DNA from: WJMT01 sp964445575
GTDB lineage: Bacteria > Acidobacteriota > Aminicenantia > Aminicenantales > Aminicenantaceae
NCBI GenBank assembly: GCA_964445575.1
Contig: CAYULB010000009.1
Location: 1-52,470 of the forward strand
DNA length: 52,470 nt
Direction: 5' to 3'
Part shown: in pieces, positions 8,387 through 16,900 of the stretch
How the letters are laid out: each line of letters begins with the position of its first letter
How positions within the stretch are numbered: position 1 is the first letter of the stretch
The notes under the pieces: generated by a model
Databases searched by the model: none
What the model was told of the DNA's origin: nothing
Seen by the model: the letters and a program-made list of their open reading frames with translations, nothing else
Made by a program: the position numbers and the translations under genes

Positions 8387-8682
8387 GCAGTGAAATAGCT
8401 TCCTCCATGAAACTCAAACTGGTATCCACAAAAAAAGTTTTGTTTGAGGGAAATGTTGAGGAGGTAACTCTACCCGGCCTGGAAGGGTATTTGGGAATAC
8501 TTCCGGGCCACAGACCTTTGTTCACAGCCTTGGGAGAAGGAAAACTGAGCTTTCAAAGGGAGGGAAGGAAAAGGGATTTTTCTGTCCGGGGAGGTTATGC
8601 AGAAGTAAAACCAAATACGATTCTTGTTTTTATAAATCCCAGAAAAGATAAAAATGAATCCTCAACTGAAGAAAGAGAATGA
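8383..8682 (+). CDS. atpC: ATP synthase F1 subunit epsilon lacking the C-terminal helical domain
   Basis: The epsilon subunit sits at the foot of gamma against the c ring. Here it has 99 residues, against about 130-140 in most bacteria. The N-terminal beta-sandwich is complete: L-K-L-V-S-T-K-K-V-L-F-E-G, L-P-G-L-E-G-Y-L-G-I-L-P-G-H, then V-R-G-G-Y-A-E-V. The chain ends shortly after the last strand with a charged tail. The two-helix hairpin that inhibits ATP hydrolysis in E. coli and Bacillus is missing. The stop is followed in another frame by trmN6, which begins 29 bp before it. Confidence 0.92.
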   Translation: MSSEIASSMKLKLVSTKKVLFEGNVEEVTLPGLEGYLGILPGHRPLFTALGEGKLSFQREGRKRDFSVRGGYAEVKPNTILVFINPRKDKNESSTEERE

Positions 8683-9406
8683 AACCCTGGATGCCTTTTA
8701 TCGGGGAAGAGTCCGTATCCTTCAGAGTGACAAAGGATACCGGTTTTCCGTTGAAGCTCCTCTCTTGGCTGGATTTATCAAAACAGAACCTGAAGATGAA
8801 CTGCTTGAATTGGGGACAGCAAACGGAATCATTTCTTTGCTCTTAAGTGAAAAGCCCTTTCGGAGAGTGACCGCACTGGAGATTCAGGGATCCCTTGCTG
8901 AATTGGCCCAGCGGAACGTGAAGTTAAACAACCTTCAGGACCGGATTAAGATTGTCCATCAGGATTTCAGGAAGTTTAATCCGGGAAGAAAGTTTGACGT
9001 TGTGTTTGCCAACCCTCCCTTTTACGAGAAAAACATTGGAAGGGTGAGCGCATCAGCGGAAATATCTATTGCCAAGCATGAAATAAAATGTAACATTTTT
9101 GATGTGATGGAAAAAACAGCTGAGTTATTAAAACCCAGGGGAAGAGCTTATTTTATTTTTTCATTCAGACGAAAGGATGATTTTTTAAAAGCCTTAGGAA
9201 AGAAGCTCAGGTTAAAAAAGGAAAGACATATAATTCCTTATAAAGGACAAAGGCCGAATATGTTTCTATCAGAGTGTGATTTCAACTCTGATAAGAGCAC
9301 ACTTCTAGCTCCCTTGATTCTTTATAATGAGGATGGGAATTATTCTCAAGAGGCAGAAGCGATTTTTGACGGGAGAATCAATGATAGAGCTTATAAAAAA
9401 GTTTAA
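8654..9406 (+). CDS. trmN6: tRNA1(Val) (adenine(37)-N6)-methyltransferase-like protein
   Basis: A 250-residue Rossmann-fold methyltransferase of the TrmN6/YfiC family. It has the SAM-binding loop L-E-L-G-T-A-N-G-I near residues 52-60 and the amino-methylase catalytic motif N-P-P-F-Y near 117-121. The N-terminal D-x-x-Y-R-F-S-V-E-A-P-L-L-A stretch also fits the YfiC group. The family methylates N6 of adenine in tRNA; the exact target here is not proven. It overlaps atpC by 29 bp and the next gene by 26 bp, so it is translated as part of the atp transcript. Confidence 0.8.
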   Translation: MNPQLKKENETLDAFYRGRVRILQSDKGYRFSVEAPLLAGFIKTEPEDELLELGTANGIISLLLSEKPFRRVTALEIQGSLAELAQRNVKLNNLQDRIKIVHQDFRKFNPGRKFDVVFANPPFYEKNIGRVSASAEISIAKHEIKCNIFDVMEKTAELLKPRGRAYFIFSFRRKDDFLKALGKKLRLKKERHIIPYKGQRPNMFLSECDFNSDKSTLLAPLILYNEDGNYSQEAEAIFDGRINDRAYKKV

Positions 9407-10202
9407 AGGGTTGTATAAATACAGGGTTCTCATCCGGACTCTAGTGGGACGGGAGCTCAAAGCCCGATACCGAGGAACTGTACTTGGTTTTGTGTGGTCT
9501 TTTGTCAATCCCCTGCTGCTGCTCATTGTTTATACCATGGTTTTTGGATTTATTTTAAGGCCCAGGGACCCCAGCTTTGAGCAGTCTCCGTGGCTTTATG
9601 CCCTTTTTCTGTTTTGTGGGATTCTCCCATGGCAGATCTGGTTTGCGGCTTCCTCCATGGAATCAGCCAATATTTTGATAGCTCAGGGTAACCTTATCAA
9701 AAAAATGCTGTTCCCCACTGAGATCCTGCCCATTGTTTCGGTCACCAGCAATTTTATCCACTTTTTGTTCGGATTTCCTATCCTTCTCCTTTTTGTCCCC
9801 CTAATGGGGAAGGCCTATACACCTTATCTTTTATTTTTACCTCTGGTCATCTTGGTCCAATATGTATTCACCTTGGGATTTTGCTTTTTGATATCCTCTT
9901 TAACCGTGCATTTTCGTGATATAAAAGATATTTTAGCCAACCTGTTGACTTTTTGGTTTTTCTCAACTCCTATCATCTATCCTATGACTTTTGGGCCGGT
10001 CCAAGAGCACACTCTGTTAAAAATTTTTCTTAATTTAAATCCCATGACCCACATAATGTGGGGATACCAGAATTGTATTTTTTATGGGGAGTTGATACGA
10101 TGGAAAAGGCTGGGGGTTACCTTCATTGTTTCTTTAATCTTGTTTTTTATAGGGTATTATGTGTTTGATAGATTGAGGGATTCTTTTCCAGAGGAGGTTT
10201 GA
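9381..10202 (+). CDS. Polysaccharide ABC exporter, permease (Wzm/TagG type)
   Basis: A 273-residue ABC-2-type integral membrane protein with about six hydrophobic segments. The family N-terminus is L-I-x-T-L-V-G-R-E-L-K-A-R-Y-R-G-T-V-L-G, followed by W-x-F-x-N-P-L. Wzm-type permeases export O-antigen, capsule or teichoic acid chains across the inner membrane with a Wzt-type ATPase. ATG 9381 is chosen because GGGAG lies just upstream; the frame stays open to ATG 9327, which would lie deep in trmN6. The ATPase gene follows with no gap. Confidence 0.9.
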   Translation: MIELIKKFKGLYKYRVLIRTLVGRELKARYRGTVLGFVWSFVNPLLLLIVYTMVFGFILRPRDPSFEQSPWLYALFLFCGILPWQIWFAASSMESANILIAQGNLIKKMLFPTEILPIVSVTSNFIHFLFGFPILLLFVPLMGKAYTPYLLFLPLVILVQYVFTLGFCFLISSLTVHFRDIKDILANLLTFWFFSTPIIYPMTFGPVQEHTLLKIFLNLNPMTHIMWGYQNCIFYGELIRWKRLGVTFIVSLILFFIGYYVFDRLRDSFPEEV

Positions 10203-11471
10203 TTGCCTGCCATAGAAGTTGAAAATGTTTCCAGAATTTACAAGAAATTTTCAGAGCAGCATCGATTCAAGACCTTTAAAAGCGCTATTTTAAAAGGCGA
10301 TTTGTTTAAATCCTTGAAATCTGATGAAAAAGTTGTGGCTCTCAACAATATTAATTTTAAAGTAGAAAAAGGCACCACTTTTGGTGTGATAGGGGAAAAT
10401 GGTTCTGGAAAAAGCACCTTATTGAAAGTTGTTGCTGGAATATCCAAACCCACTGCCGGGAGAGTTCTTGTCAATGGAAAGGTTTCGGCACTGATTGAAC
10501 TGGGGGCCGGATTTCACCCTGAGATAACAGGCCGTGAGAACATCTACATCAATGGGGTGATGCTGGGTCTCTCAAAAGAAGAAATAGATAAGAAATTCAA
10601 CGACATTGTCAAATTTGCGGAATTAGAGAATTTTATTGATGCTCCAGTAAAGACCTATTCTTCTGGAATGTATATGCGTCTTGGTTTTTCAATCGCTATT
10701 AATGTCAATCCAGATGTTTTGCTCGTTGATGAAGTATTGGCTGTGGGGGATGCTTCATTTGTGCCGAGGTGCCTGGATCGAATAGATGAATTCAGGAGGA
10801 AAAAGAAAACGATCCTTTTTGTGAGTCATGACCTGACCACAGTGCATAGAATCTGTGACCGGGTTGCCTGGTTGAAAAATGGGGAAATAAGAGCTATAGG
10901 GGACCCCAAGAGAGTTATAGACAGGTACATACAGGATGTTAAAGCCAAAAAAGAGACTGAATTTGAAAAAGAACAGCAGGAGGAAGAGGCAAAAGGCGAC
11001 CTGGAGCAGGAGAGAAGGGAAAACAGATGGGGAAACCGGGAGATAGAAATAAAAAAGGTCAGAATAATGGACCTTAAAGGCAGGGAAAAACATGTGTTTT
11101 CTCCTTCAGACGGAATGGTGATCGAGATGAATTTTCACGCAAAAAATAATATAAAGGATTTTGTTTTTGGCATAGGATTATTCAATTCTCAGGGAGTCTG
11201 CTGCTATGAAACAAATACTGTTCTGGAAGGTTATAAAAGTGAATCTTTGAGAGGCAGCGGCAAGGTTACCTGCCAAATCAAGACTCTTAATCTTATCAAC
11301 GGTACTTATTACTTGGATGTGGCGGCTCACCGGGAGGACGGACTCCCTTATGATTATCACCGCAATCTATACTCTTTCCTGATTTCATCTGAGGACATGG
11401 ACGGCGGAGTTTATCGTCCGGAGCACACTTGGGGATTTTCGCCAGGCGTTAAAACAACCAAAAGGAAGTAG
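10203..11471 (+). CDS. Polysaccharide ABC exporter, ATPase with carbohydrate-binding Wzt C-terminal domain
   Basis: A 422-residue ATPase partner of the upstream permease. The N-terminal half has Walker A G-E-N-G-S-G-K-S-T (64-72), the shortened Y-S-S-G-M signature typical of this subfamily (152-156), Walker B ending D-E-V-L-A (from 176) and the H-loop His209. A charged linker (about 230-270) leads to a beta-rich domain of the Wzt C-terminal type, which in O-antigen exporters reads the cap on the finished chain. That implies a chain with a modified non-reducing end. The start is TTG, directly after the permease stop, supported by AGGAGG five bases upstream. Confidence 0.92.
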   Translation: MPAIEVENVSRIYKKFSEQHRFKTFKSAILKGDLFKSLKSDEKVVALNNINFKVEKGTTFGVIGENGSGKSTLLKVVAGISKPTAGRVLVNGKVSALIELGAGFHPEITGRENIYINGVMLGLSKEEIDKKFNDIVKFAELENFIDAPVKTYSSGMYMRLGFSIAINVNPDVLLVDEVLAVGDASFVPRCLDRIDEFRRKKKTILFVSHDLTTVHRICDRVAWLKNGEIRAIGDPKRVIDRYIQDVKAKKETEFEKEQQEEEAKGDLEQERRENRWGNREIEIKKVRIMDLKGREKHVFSPSDGMVIEMNFHAKNNIKDFVFGIGLFNSQGVCCYETNTVLEGYKSESLRGSGKVTCQIKTLNLINGTYYLDVAAHREDGLPYDYHRNLYSFLISSEDMDGGVYRPEHTWGFSPGVKTTKRK

Positions 11472-11489
11472 TCGCGAAGACAGTCTAAA

Positions 11490-11972
11490 ATGGATGAAAA
11501 GTTAAAAACTGTTGAAGAGTTGGTAAGTATCAGAGAAAGTCTTAGAAAATCTGGGAAAAAAGTGGCCATGACAAACGGCTGCTTTGATATCCTACATGGA
11601 GGACACATCCATTTATTCAGAGAATCAAAAAAATACGGAGATGTCCTGATAGTGGCTTTGAATGATGACTGTTCAATAAAAAAGATAAAAGGGCCTCTGA
11701 GGCCTGTTTTTAGTATAAAAGAAAGGGTCCAAATTCTAGAAGCAGTGGAATACATTGATTTTCTGGTGACGTTTAAAGAAAAAACTCCAGAAAAGTTGAT
11801 TTCGCTTATAGTCCCAGATGTTTTAGTTAAGGGTGGAGATTGGGATAAAGAAGAAATAGTGGGAAAGGACACGGTTGAATCAGCAGGAGGAAAAGTTGTG
11901 GTGGCCCCTTATCTTCCCGGGCAGTCTTCTACAGAGATCATCAACAAAGTCCTTCGGTTAAATAAAAATTAA
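11490..11972 (+). CDS. rfaE2: D-glycero-beta-D-manno-heptose 1-phosphate adenylyltransferase
   Basis: A 160-residue nucleotidyltransferase corresponding to the C-terminal half of HldE. The T-N-G-C-F-D-I-L-H-G-G-H motif near residues 29-40 forms the nucleotide-binding HxGH-type site. It makes ADP-heptose, the precursor of inner-core LPS, in the cytosol. The separate single-domain form is common outside enterobacteria; the kinase half is not in the window. It lies 18 bp after the exporter ATPase, consistent with an envelope polysaccharide role. A repeat-element terminus begins at its stop codon. Confidence 0.9.
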   Translation: MDEKLKTVEELVSIRESLRKSGKKVAMTNGCFDILHGGHIHLFRESKKYGDVLIVALNDDCSIKKIKGPLRPVFSIKERVQILEAVEYIDFLVTFKEKTPEKLISLIVPDVLVKGGDWDKEEIVGKDTVESAGGKVVVAPYLPGQSSTEIINKVLRLNKN

Positions 11973-11992
11973 CTTGGATTATTCACGAGTCA
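11973..11992 (+). repeat. Solo left terminus of the MITE-like repeat (fragment F)
   Basis: The bases following rfaE2 contain TTGGATTATTCACGAGTC, matching the left end of the full elements at 13617 and 31627 (reverse). Nothing else of the element remains. It lies in the 30 bp convergent gap between rfaE2 and the amidotransferase gene. Confidence 0.6.
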
Positions 11993-12002
11993 ATAAGCTT
12001 AT

Positions 12003-13163
12003 TTATTTTTCTTTCACTCTGTTCTGATGGAACTCTTTAAGACTGTCATAAAACCAGGACCAGATTTTTTTATGGAATGAATAGCTGGGAGGAGAATTTT
12101 TTAGAGTCTCCAAAGGAGTGAATTCCTTTTCTTCTTGAGGTGAAAATAAGAATGAAGCCTCTGGGTCCCAGAGAATAGGAAATTCCGGATGGAATTGTAT
12201 GCCCAGTACATTTTTATATTTCTGGTGCTGTATGGCCTCAATCACTTTTTCATCCAGAGTTGTAGCACATATTTCCATTCCTTTCCCCAATTCATCTACC
12301 GCCTGATGATGGGAGGAGCAAATAAGGGGAGTTTCCTGGGGACTAAAACCAAAATCCTGAACAAAGATTCCTTCGGGGGAGAGCTTCAAAGGATGGAGAT
12401 TATAAGGGAAAAGGTTTTTTCCCGGATACAGTCTTGAGAAAGGATTGAAATGCCAGTTTTCTCTGGGGAGATTCAAAACGTCTTCGTAAAAATTCACTTG
12501 ATATTTTTCAGACCAAATATCCTGCACCATACTCCCTCCAGTACCAATGTTTAAGGTCTGCTCTCCGAGACATATACCCAGCACTGGAAAGTCAGGATAG
12601 GATTCCAGGAGAGGAGTCAATTCATTGTTTTGATAACCTCCCAGGAGATGAAATACCAAAGACAGCTCAAGAAAATGACGAACCGGGGTCCTTGTTGAGG
12701 TATGGAGGCTGGTTTTCTCTCCATATATATAAGGCGGGATATCAGCTCCTCCAAAAAAAATAATCCCATCAGAGTTACTAATGATTTTTTTAAATTCAGG
12801 GGTGAAATTGTTTTCCTGAAATAGAATTTCTTTACGGATATTTCCTTTTAACTGATGGAATTTTATCCAGTCCAAAGATTTTTCTTTAATCAAAGCATAG
12901 GCGCTTTGGTAATCTGTTCGTTCTTGTTCATGAAAGACACCCACTACTTCCAAATTGTCATCACCGAATATCCCTCTTTCTTTGAGTTTAATCAAAGAAT
13001 TTAGAGTGCTGTAGGAAGGATGCAGTATGCACAATCGGATTTTGTCTGACCCCAAGTTTTTGTTGAAATAGTTCCATTCCTGTTCAGGGGAAGGACCTTT
13101 ACAGGAAAAAAGCAGAAACAAAAAAACCAAAACAAGGCAGTTTAGCCGGTTAATTTTTCTCAT
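12003..13163 (-). CDS. Lipoprotein with a PuuD-like class I glutamine amidotransferase domain
   Basis: A 386-residue protein with a lipoprotein signal (basic start, hydrophobic core, L-L-F-S-C with Cys21). The remainder resembles gamma-glutamyl-GABA hydrolase (PuuD, peptidase C26). The nucleophile loop is G-I-C-L-G-E near residue 200, a S-S-H-H-Q-A-V-D stretch follows, and the catalytic G-I-Q-F-H-P-E supplies His and Glu. The family hydrolyses gamma-glutamyl bonds, normally in the cytosol, so a membrane-anchored exported version is unusual. An AGAGGTG ribosome site lies just before the start. It is probably co-transcribed with the small gene 65 bp upstream. The substrate is unknown. Confidence 0.82.
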   Translation of the reverse strand: MRKINRLNCLVLVFLFLLFSCKGPSPEQEWNYFNKNLGSDKIRLCILHPSYSTLNSLIKLKERGIFGDDNLEVVGVFHEQERTDYQSAYALIKEKSLDWIKFHQLKGNIRKEILFQENNFTPEFKKIISNSDGIIFFGGADIPPYIYGEKTSLHTSTRTPVRHFLELSLVFHLLGGYQNNELTPLLESYPDFPVLGICLGEQTLNIGTGGSMVQDIWSEKYQVNFYEDVLNLPRENWHFNPFSRLYPGKNLFPYNLHPLKLSPEGIFVQDFGFSPQETPLICSSHHQAVDELGKGMEICATTLDEKVIEAIQHQKYKNVLGIQFHPEFPILWDPEASFLFSPQEEKEFTPLETLKNSPPSYSFHKKIWSWFYDSLKEFHQNRVKEK

Positions 13164-13228
13164 GTGACACCTCTCTGAAATGAATAAAACGAAACCAAAG
13201 TCCTGCTGTGGTTTTAAATCCGTGTTTT

Positions 13229-13510
13229 TTATTTTGAATTTTCTTGCTTTTCATAAACTTTCACCTCATAAGTTTCCCATAACTCAAAAACTTTGATTAA
13301 ATAGGTCTTGTGTAGTGTTTGGCATAGGAATTGAGTGTATTGTTTTCCGGATTTTTGGTCTGCGATTCTTTTCCTCTCGGTTATTTTTTTTATTAAATAC
13401 TCTTTTTTGTCTATGATTATTGACCTTGGAGTTTCATAACCTCTATAACCTGAATAAAACTGGACTTGAAGACTTTTTTCCTTGGGACGAAAAACATTTT
13501 TTTGTTTCAT
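13229..13510 (-). CDS. Small conserved-looking protein of unknown function
   Basis: A 93-residue basic protein with no signal peptide or membrane segment. It has alternating beta-type stretches (L-Q-V-Q-F-Y-S-G-Y-R-G, then R-S-I-I-I-D, then Y-E-V-K-V-Y) and a central basic helix. I do not recognise a family. It is kept because it sits upstream of the lipoprotein gene in the same direction, has no better frame opposite it, and its composition looks protein-like. The ribosome site is weak (AGAGAG). Confidence 0.55.
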   Translation of the reverse strand: MKQKNVFRPKEKSLQVQFYSGYRGYETPRSIIIDKKEYLIKKITERKRIADQKSGKQYTQFLCQTLHKTYLIKVFELWETYEVKVYEKQENSK

Positions 13511-13616
13511 GAGATCTTCGTCTCTCTTAAAATTAACCTTACACTTTTAAGGAAATTCTTTCAACCACTACAAATCCACCCCCCCTAGCCCATTGAAGGA
13601 AAATCTTTTATAATAA

Positions 13617-13869
13617 CCTGGATTATTCACAAGCCGAGGTTGCTGCAGATGCGAGGCACAGGGTGCGAAGCTGTGGTCCTTCACCGCGAGTACCCTGTAA
13701 CGAAGCAGATGCAGTGAGATCGGCTTGCCTTAATGGTAAAAAAATGGCGATTAAAATGAAAGTAAAAACAAACAAAAAGTTTTCAGTTATCATTTTTGTA
13801 AAAAGCATGTAAATCCTTGAAAGCAAAACAAAAGATTGAACATCGCCATTTTTTTATGAATAGGTCAGG
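13617..13869. repeat. MITE-like terminal-inverted-repeat element, copy A
   Basis: The 432 bp gap 13511-13942 holds no gene but carries this 253 bp element. The left end CCTGGATTATTCA and right end TGAATAGGTCAGG are imperfect inverted repeats (10 of 13 positions). Both ends match other copies in the window, the right end over about 29 bases. The interior differs from copies B and C: a GC-rich hairpin (13631-13726) then an AT-rich stretch. A weak open frame inside it is not a gene. It contains no transposase, so any mobility would be non-autonomous. Confidence 0.75.
13631..13726. repeat. GC-rich long imperfect hairpin inside repeat copy A
   Basis: The outer arms AAGCCGA (13631-13637) and TCGGCTT (13720-13726) pair perfectly. 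Inner pairs include CTGCA (13643-13647) with TGCAG (13710-13714), and ACAGGGT (13658-13664) with ACCCTGT (13692-13698). A GTGGT/ACCGC stem closes the tip. The base composition contrasts sharply with the AT-rich flanks, so it looks like a distinct module nested in the element. Confidence 0.65.
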
Positions 13870-13898
13870 ATAATTAACTTAGAAAAAACAATTCATTA

Positions 13899-13927
13899 TT
13901 CACTGTTAATCATTTTTTAAGAATAAT
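13899..13927 (+). promoter_or_regulatory. Weak candidate promoter of mfd
   Basis: TTCACT (13899-13904), a 17-base spacer and AATAAT (13922-13927) precede the mfd start at 13943. The leader would be very short and no clear ribosome site is present, which weakens the call. Confidence 0.25.
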
Positions 13928-13942
13928 TCAGGCCAAGATCTT

Positions 13943-16900
13943 ATGAGTATTGATTTTTTAACCAAAACAAAACAATTCAACAAACTGATACGAGAACTGA
14001 ATGCAGAGAAAAAGAGGATAAGTGTATCGGGGGTCATAAATCCTGCAAAACCCTATTTTCTGTCTTTGTTAAAAAGCCAGATAAAGAAAAATATTGTCTA
14101 CCTATGTCCTGTAGATTCCTCTCTTTCCAACATGAAGCAGAGATGTGATTTTTTTCTTTCTCAGTTATCTCTGGACATAAAATCTGATGTTTTTCCCTCT
14201 TTATATGACAGTCCTTATCAAGAAAACAATTACCCTATGGATTCAGTTTCATCCAGGATGGAATTCTTTTGGAGATGGAAGGAAGGGCAGAATTCCATTG
14301 TCATCACCAATCTGCTTGCCTATTTAGCTCCGGTTCCCAACAGGAAAAAACTAAAAGATTTATTCCTGGAGACAGAAAGGGGAGACCAATTAGGAAGGGA
14401 TGTATTGATTCAGGTGCTTGAAGATTATGGCTATGAAAGGCAGGACATTTTAAATTCTCATGGTGAATATGCTTACAGAGGAGGGATTGTAGATGTTTTT
14501 TCTCCTTTAGCCCTCTATCCTTTTCGAATTGAATTCAGCGGGGATAAAGTTAAGTCCTTAAGGGAATTTGAAACTTCTTCCCAGCGCTCAATCAACAGAA
14601 TTGATTTTCTCCGTATTCCCTCTATGAAAGAATTTTCAGAGAAGTGTCCTCCTTCTTTAGCTTCCTCCAGCAAAGCCCATCAAAATGATTTCACTGGACT
14701 GAATGAATATGTAAAGGACTGTGTTTATATGATCGATGATTATGATGAAGTTAAAAAAGAGTGGGACCAGATTCAGAGAGACTTTCATGAACAGCATAAA
14801 AAGCTAAAAAAAGAAGGCGTGTTTTCTCTTCCGCCCAATGAGATATTTGACTTTTCTTTGTGGGAGGATATCAAAAGATCTGCTGTTTGCTTGAATGAAA
14901 TATCTTCTTTTTCCAGCAAAAAGCGAATTAGTTTTTCTTTTCAATCAGTCCCTCGATTCAAAAATAAAATTCCTTTCTTTTTGAGGTATTTGAAAAAGCT
15001 TCAAGATGAGTCAGAGAGAACTTATGTTTATCTTTCGGGCCCAGGCGTCAGGAAGAAAGTTTCGTTTCTTTTATCAGAAAATAACATTCCCTTCATCAAT
15101 GCGGATCATTCGTTTCTGGATGCACCGGATGGATCGGTTGTCCTGTTGATAGGCAAGATGGACCGGGGTTTCAGTTATCCCGAGCAAAAAATCAATTATT
15201 TTTCCGAGTATGATATTTTTACTGAAGAAAAAGTCTTGGTGAGTCGTCCTAAAGTAAAGAAGTTTTTTTCCCATTTTCAAGACTTAAAGACTGGAGATTA
15301 TGTGGTCCATACCGATTATGGTATAGGGATTTTCAAGGGACTGGTAAAAATGGGAGTGGACCACAAGAAGCAGGAGTTTATGGAAATCATGTACCGGGAT
15401 GATGACAAACTGTTTGTTCCTGTGCAGGATTTGAATTTAGTCCAAAAATACTCCAAAGTCAGTTCTGCTTTTCCCAACTTGAGCAAGCTTGGTTCATCCC
15501 AATGGATTAAGACCAAGGAAAGAACAAAAAAAGCTGTTGAAAAGATAGCCAGAGAGCTGCTGCAACTCTATGCCAAAAGAAAAGCTCAAAAAGGATATGC
15601 TTTCAGCCAGATAGGAGAGTGGCTTTCAGATTTTGAAAAGAGTTTTGATTATGAAGAAACCGAGGACCAGGAAAAAGCTATTGAGGATGTGATGAAAGAC
15701 ATGGAGTCCCCGACTCCTATGGACCGCCTGATATGTGGGGATGTGGGGTATGGGAAAACCGAAGTGGCGTTAAGGGCTGCTTTTAAAGCAGTTATGGACG
15801 GTAAACAGGTGGCTGTTCTTTCTCCCACCACTGTTCTTTCCAACCAGCATTTAAAGACGTTTCGAATCCGGATGGTCTTTTTCCCCATTAGAGTTGAAGG
15901 ATTGACTCGACTGCAGTCTCCCAAAGAACAGAAGGATATTTTAAGAGATGTAAAGAAGGGGCTAGTGGATATTGTCATCGGTACTCACCGCTTGATTTCC
16001 AAAGATGTGGAGTTTAGAGACCTTGGATTACTGATAATAGACGAGGAGCAGAGGTTTGGAGTGGCGCACAAGGAGAAAATAAAGAAGATGAAGTCACAAA
16101 TAGATGTTTTGACCCTGACAGCCACTCCTATTCCAAGAACATTAAACCTGTCTTTAAGCGGACTTAGAGACATCAGCCTCATTGAGACTCCCCCTAGAGA
16201 CAGACTGGCTATTCATACTGTAGTGGGGCTTTTCAGCAAAAAGGTGATTACATCGGCTATAAAGAGAGAACTGAACAGGGGCGGGCAGGTTTATTATGTT
16301 CACAATCGGGTTCAGGATATTGACACGGTATCTGAAATGATTACAAAATGGGCTCCCCAAGCTAAAGTGGTCACTATACACGGGAAAATGAAAGGAACCA
16401 AACTGGAGAAAAGAATGCTGGATTTTATTCAGGGCAAGTATAATGTGTTGATTTCTACCACTATTATTGAAAACGGCATTGATATCCCCAGGGTTAATAC
16501 GCTGATTGTTCACAGGGCTGATCGATTTGGGCTGGCCCAACTTTACCAGCTCCGAGGAAGGGTAGGGCGTTCATCACGGCAGGCATTTGCTTATTTTCTT
16601 GTTCCTCCTTTTTCTGAGCTGACCAGGACTGCCAGAGAAAGGTTGAGTGCTATTCAGGAATTTGCAGAACTCGGTTCTGGGTTCAGGCTTGCTGCAAAGG
16701 ACCTTGAAATAAGAGGAGCTGGAAATTTTCTCGGCGAGGAACAGCATGGATTCATGGAGGCCGTGGGATTTGAATACTACATGTACTTGCTGGATCAGAC
16801 AATCCGAAAACTTAAAGGCGAGAAAATAGAAACAAGAAAGAGCCGGATCGACTTAAAAACAGATATAAGGATCCCTGAGAAATACATTCCCCAGGTCAGT

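Noticed and set aside
13623..13826. Minus-strand open frame of 67 codons in the mfd upstream gap
   Set aside because: It lies wholly inside repeat copy A and spans the GC-rich hairpin, with no ribosome site.
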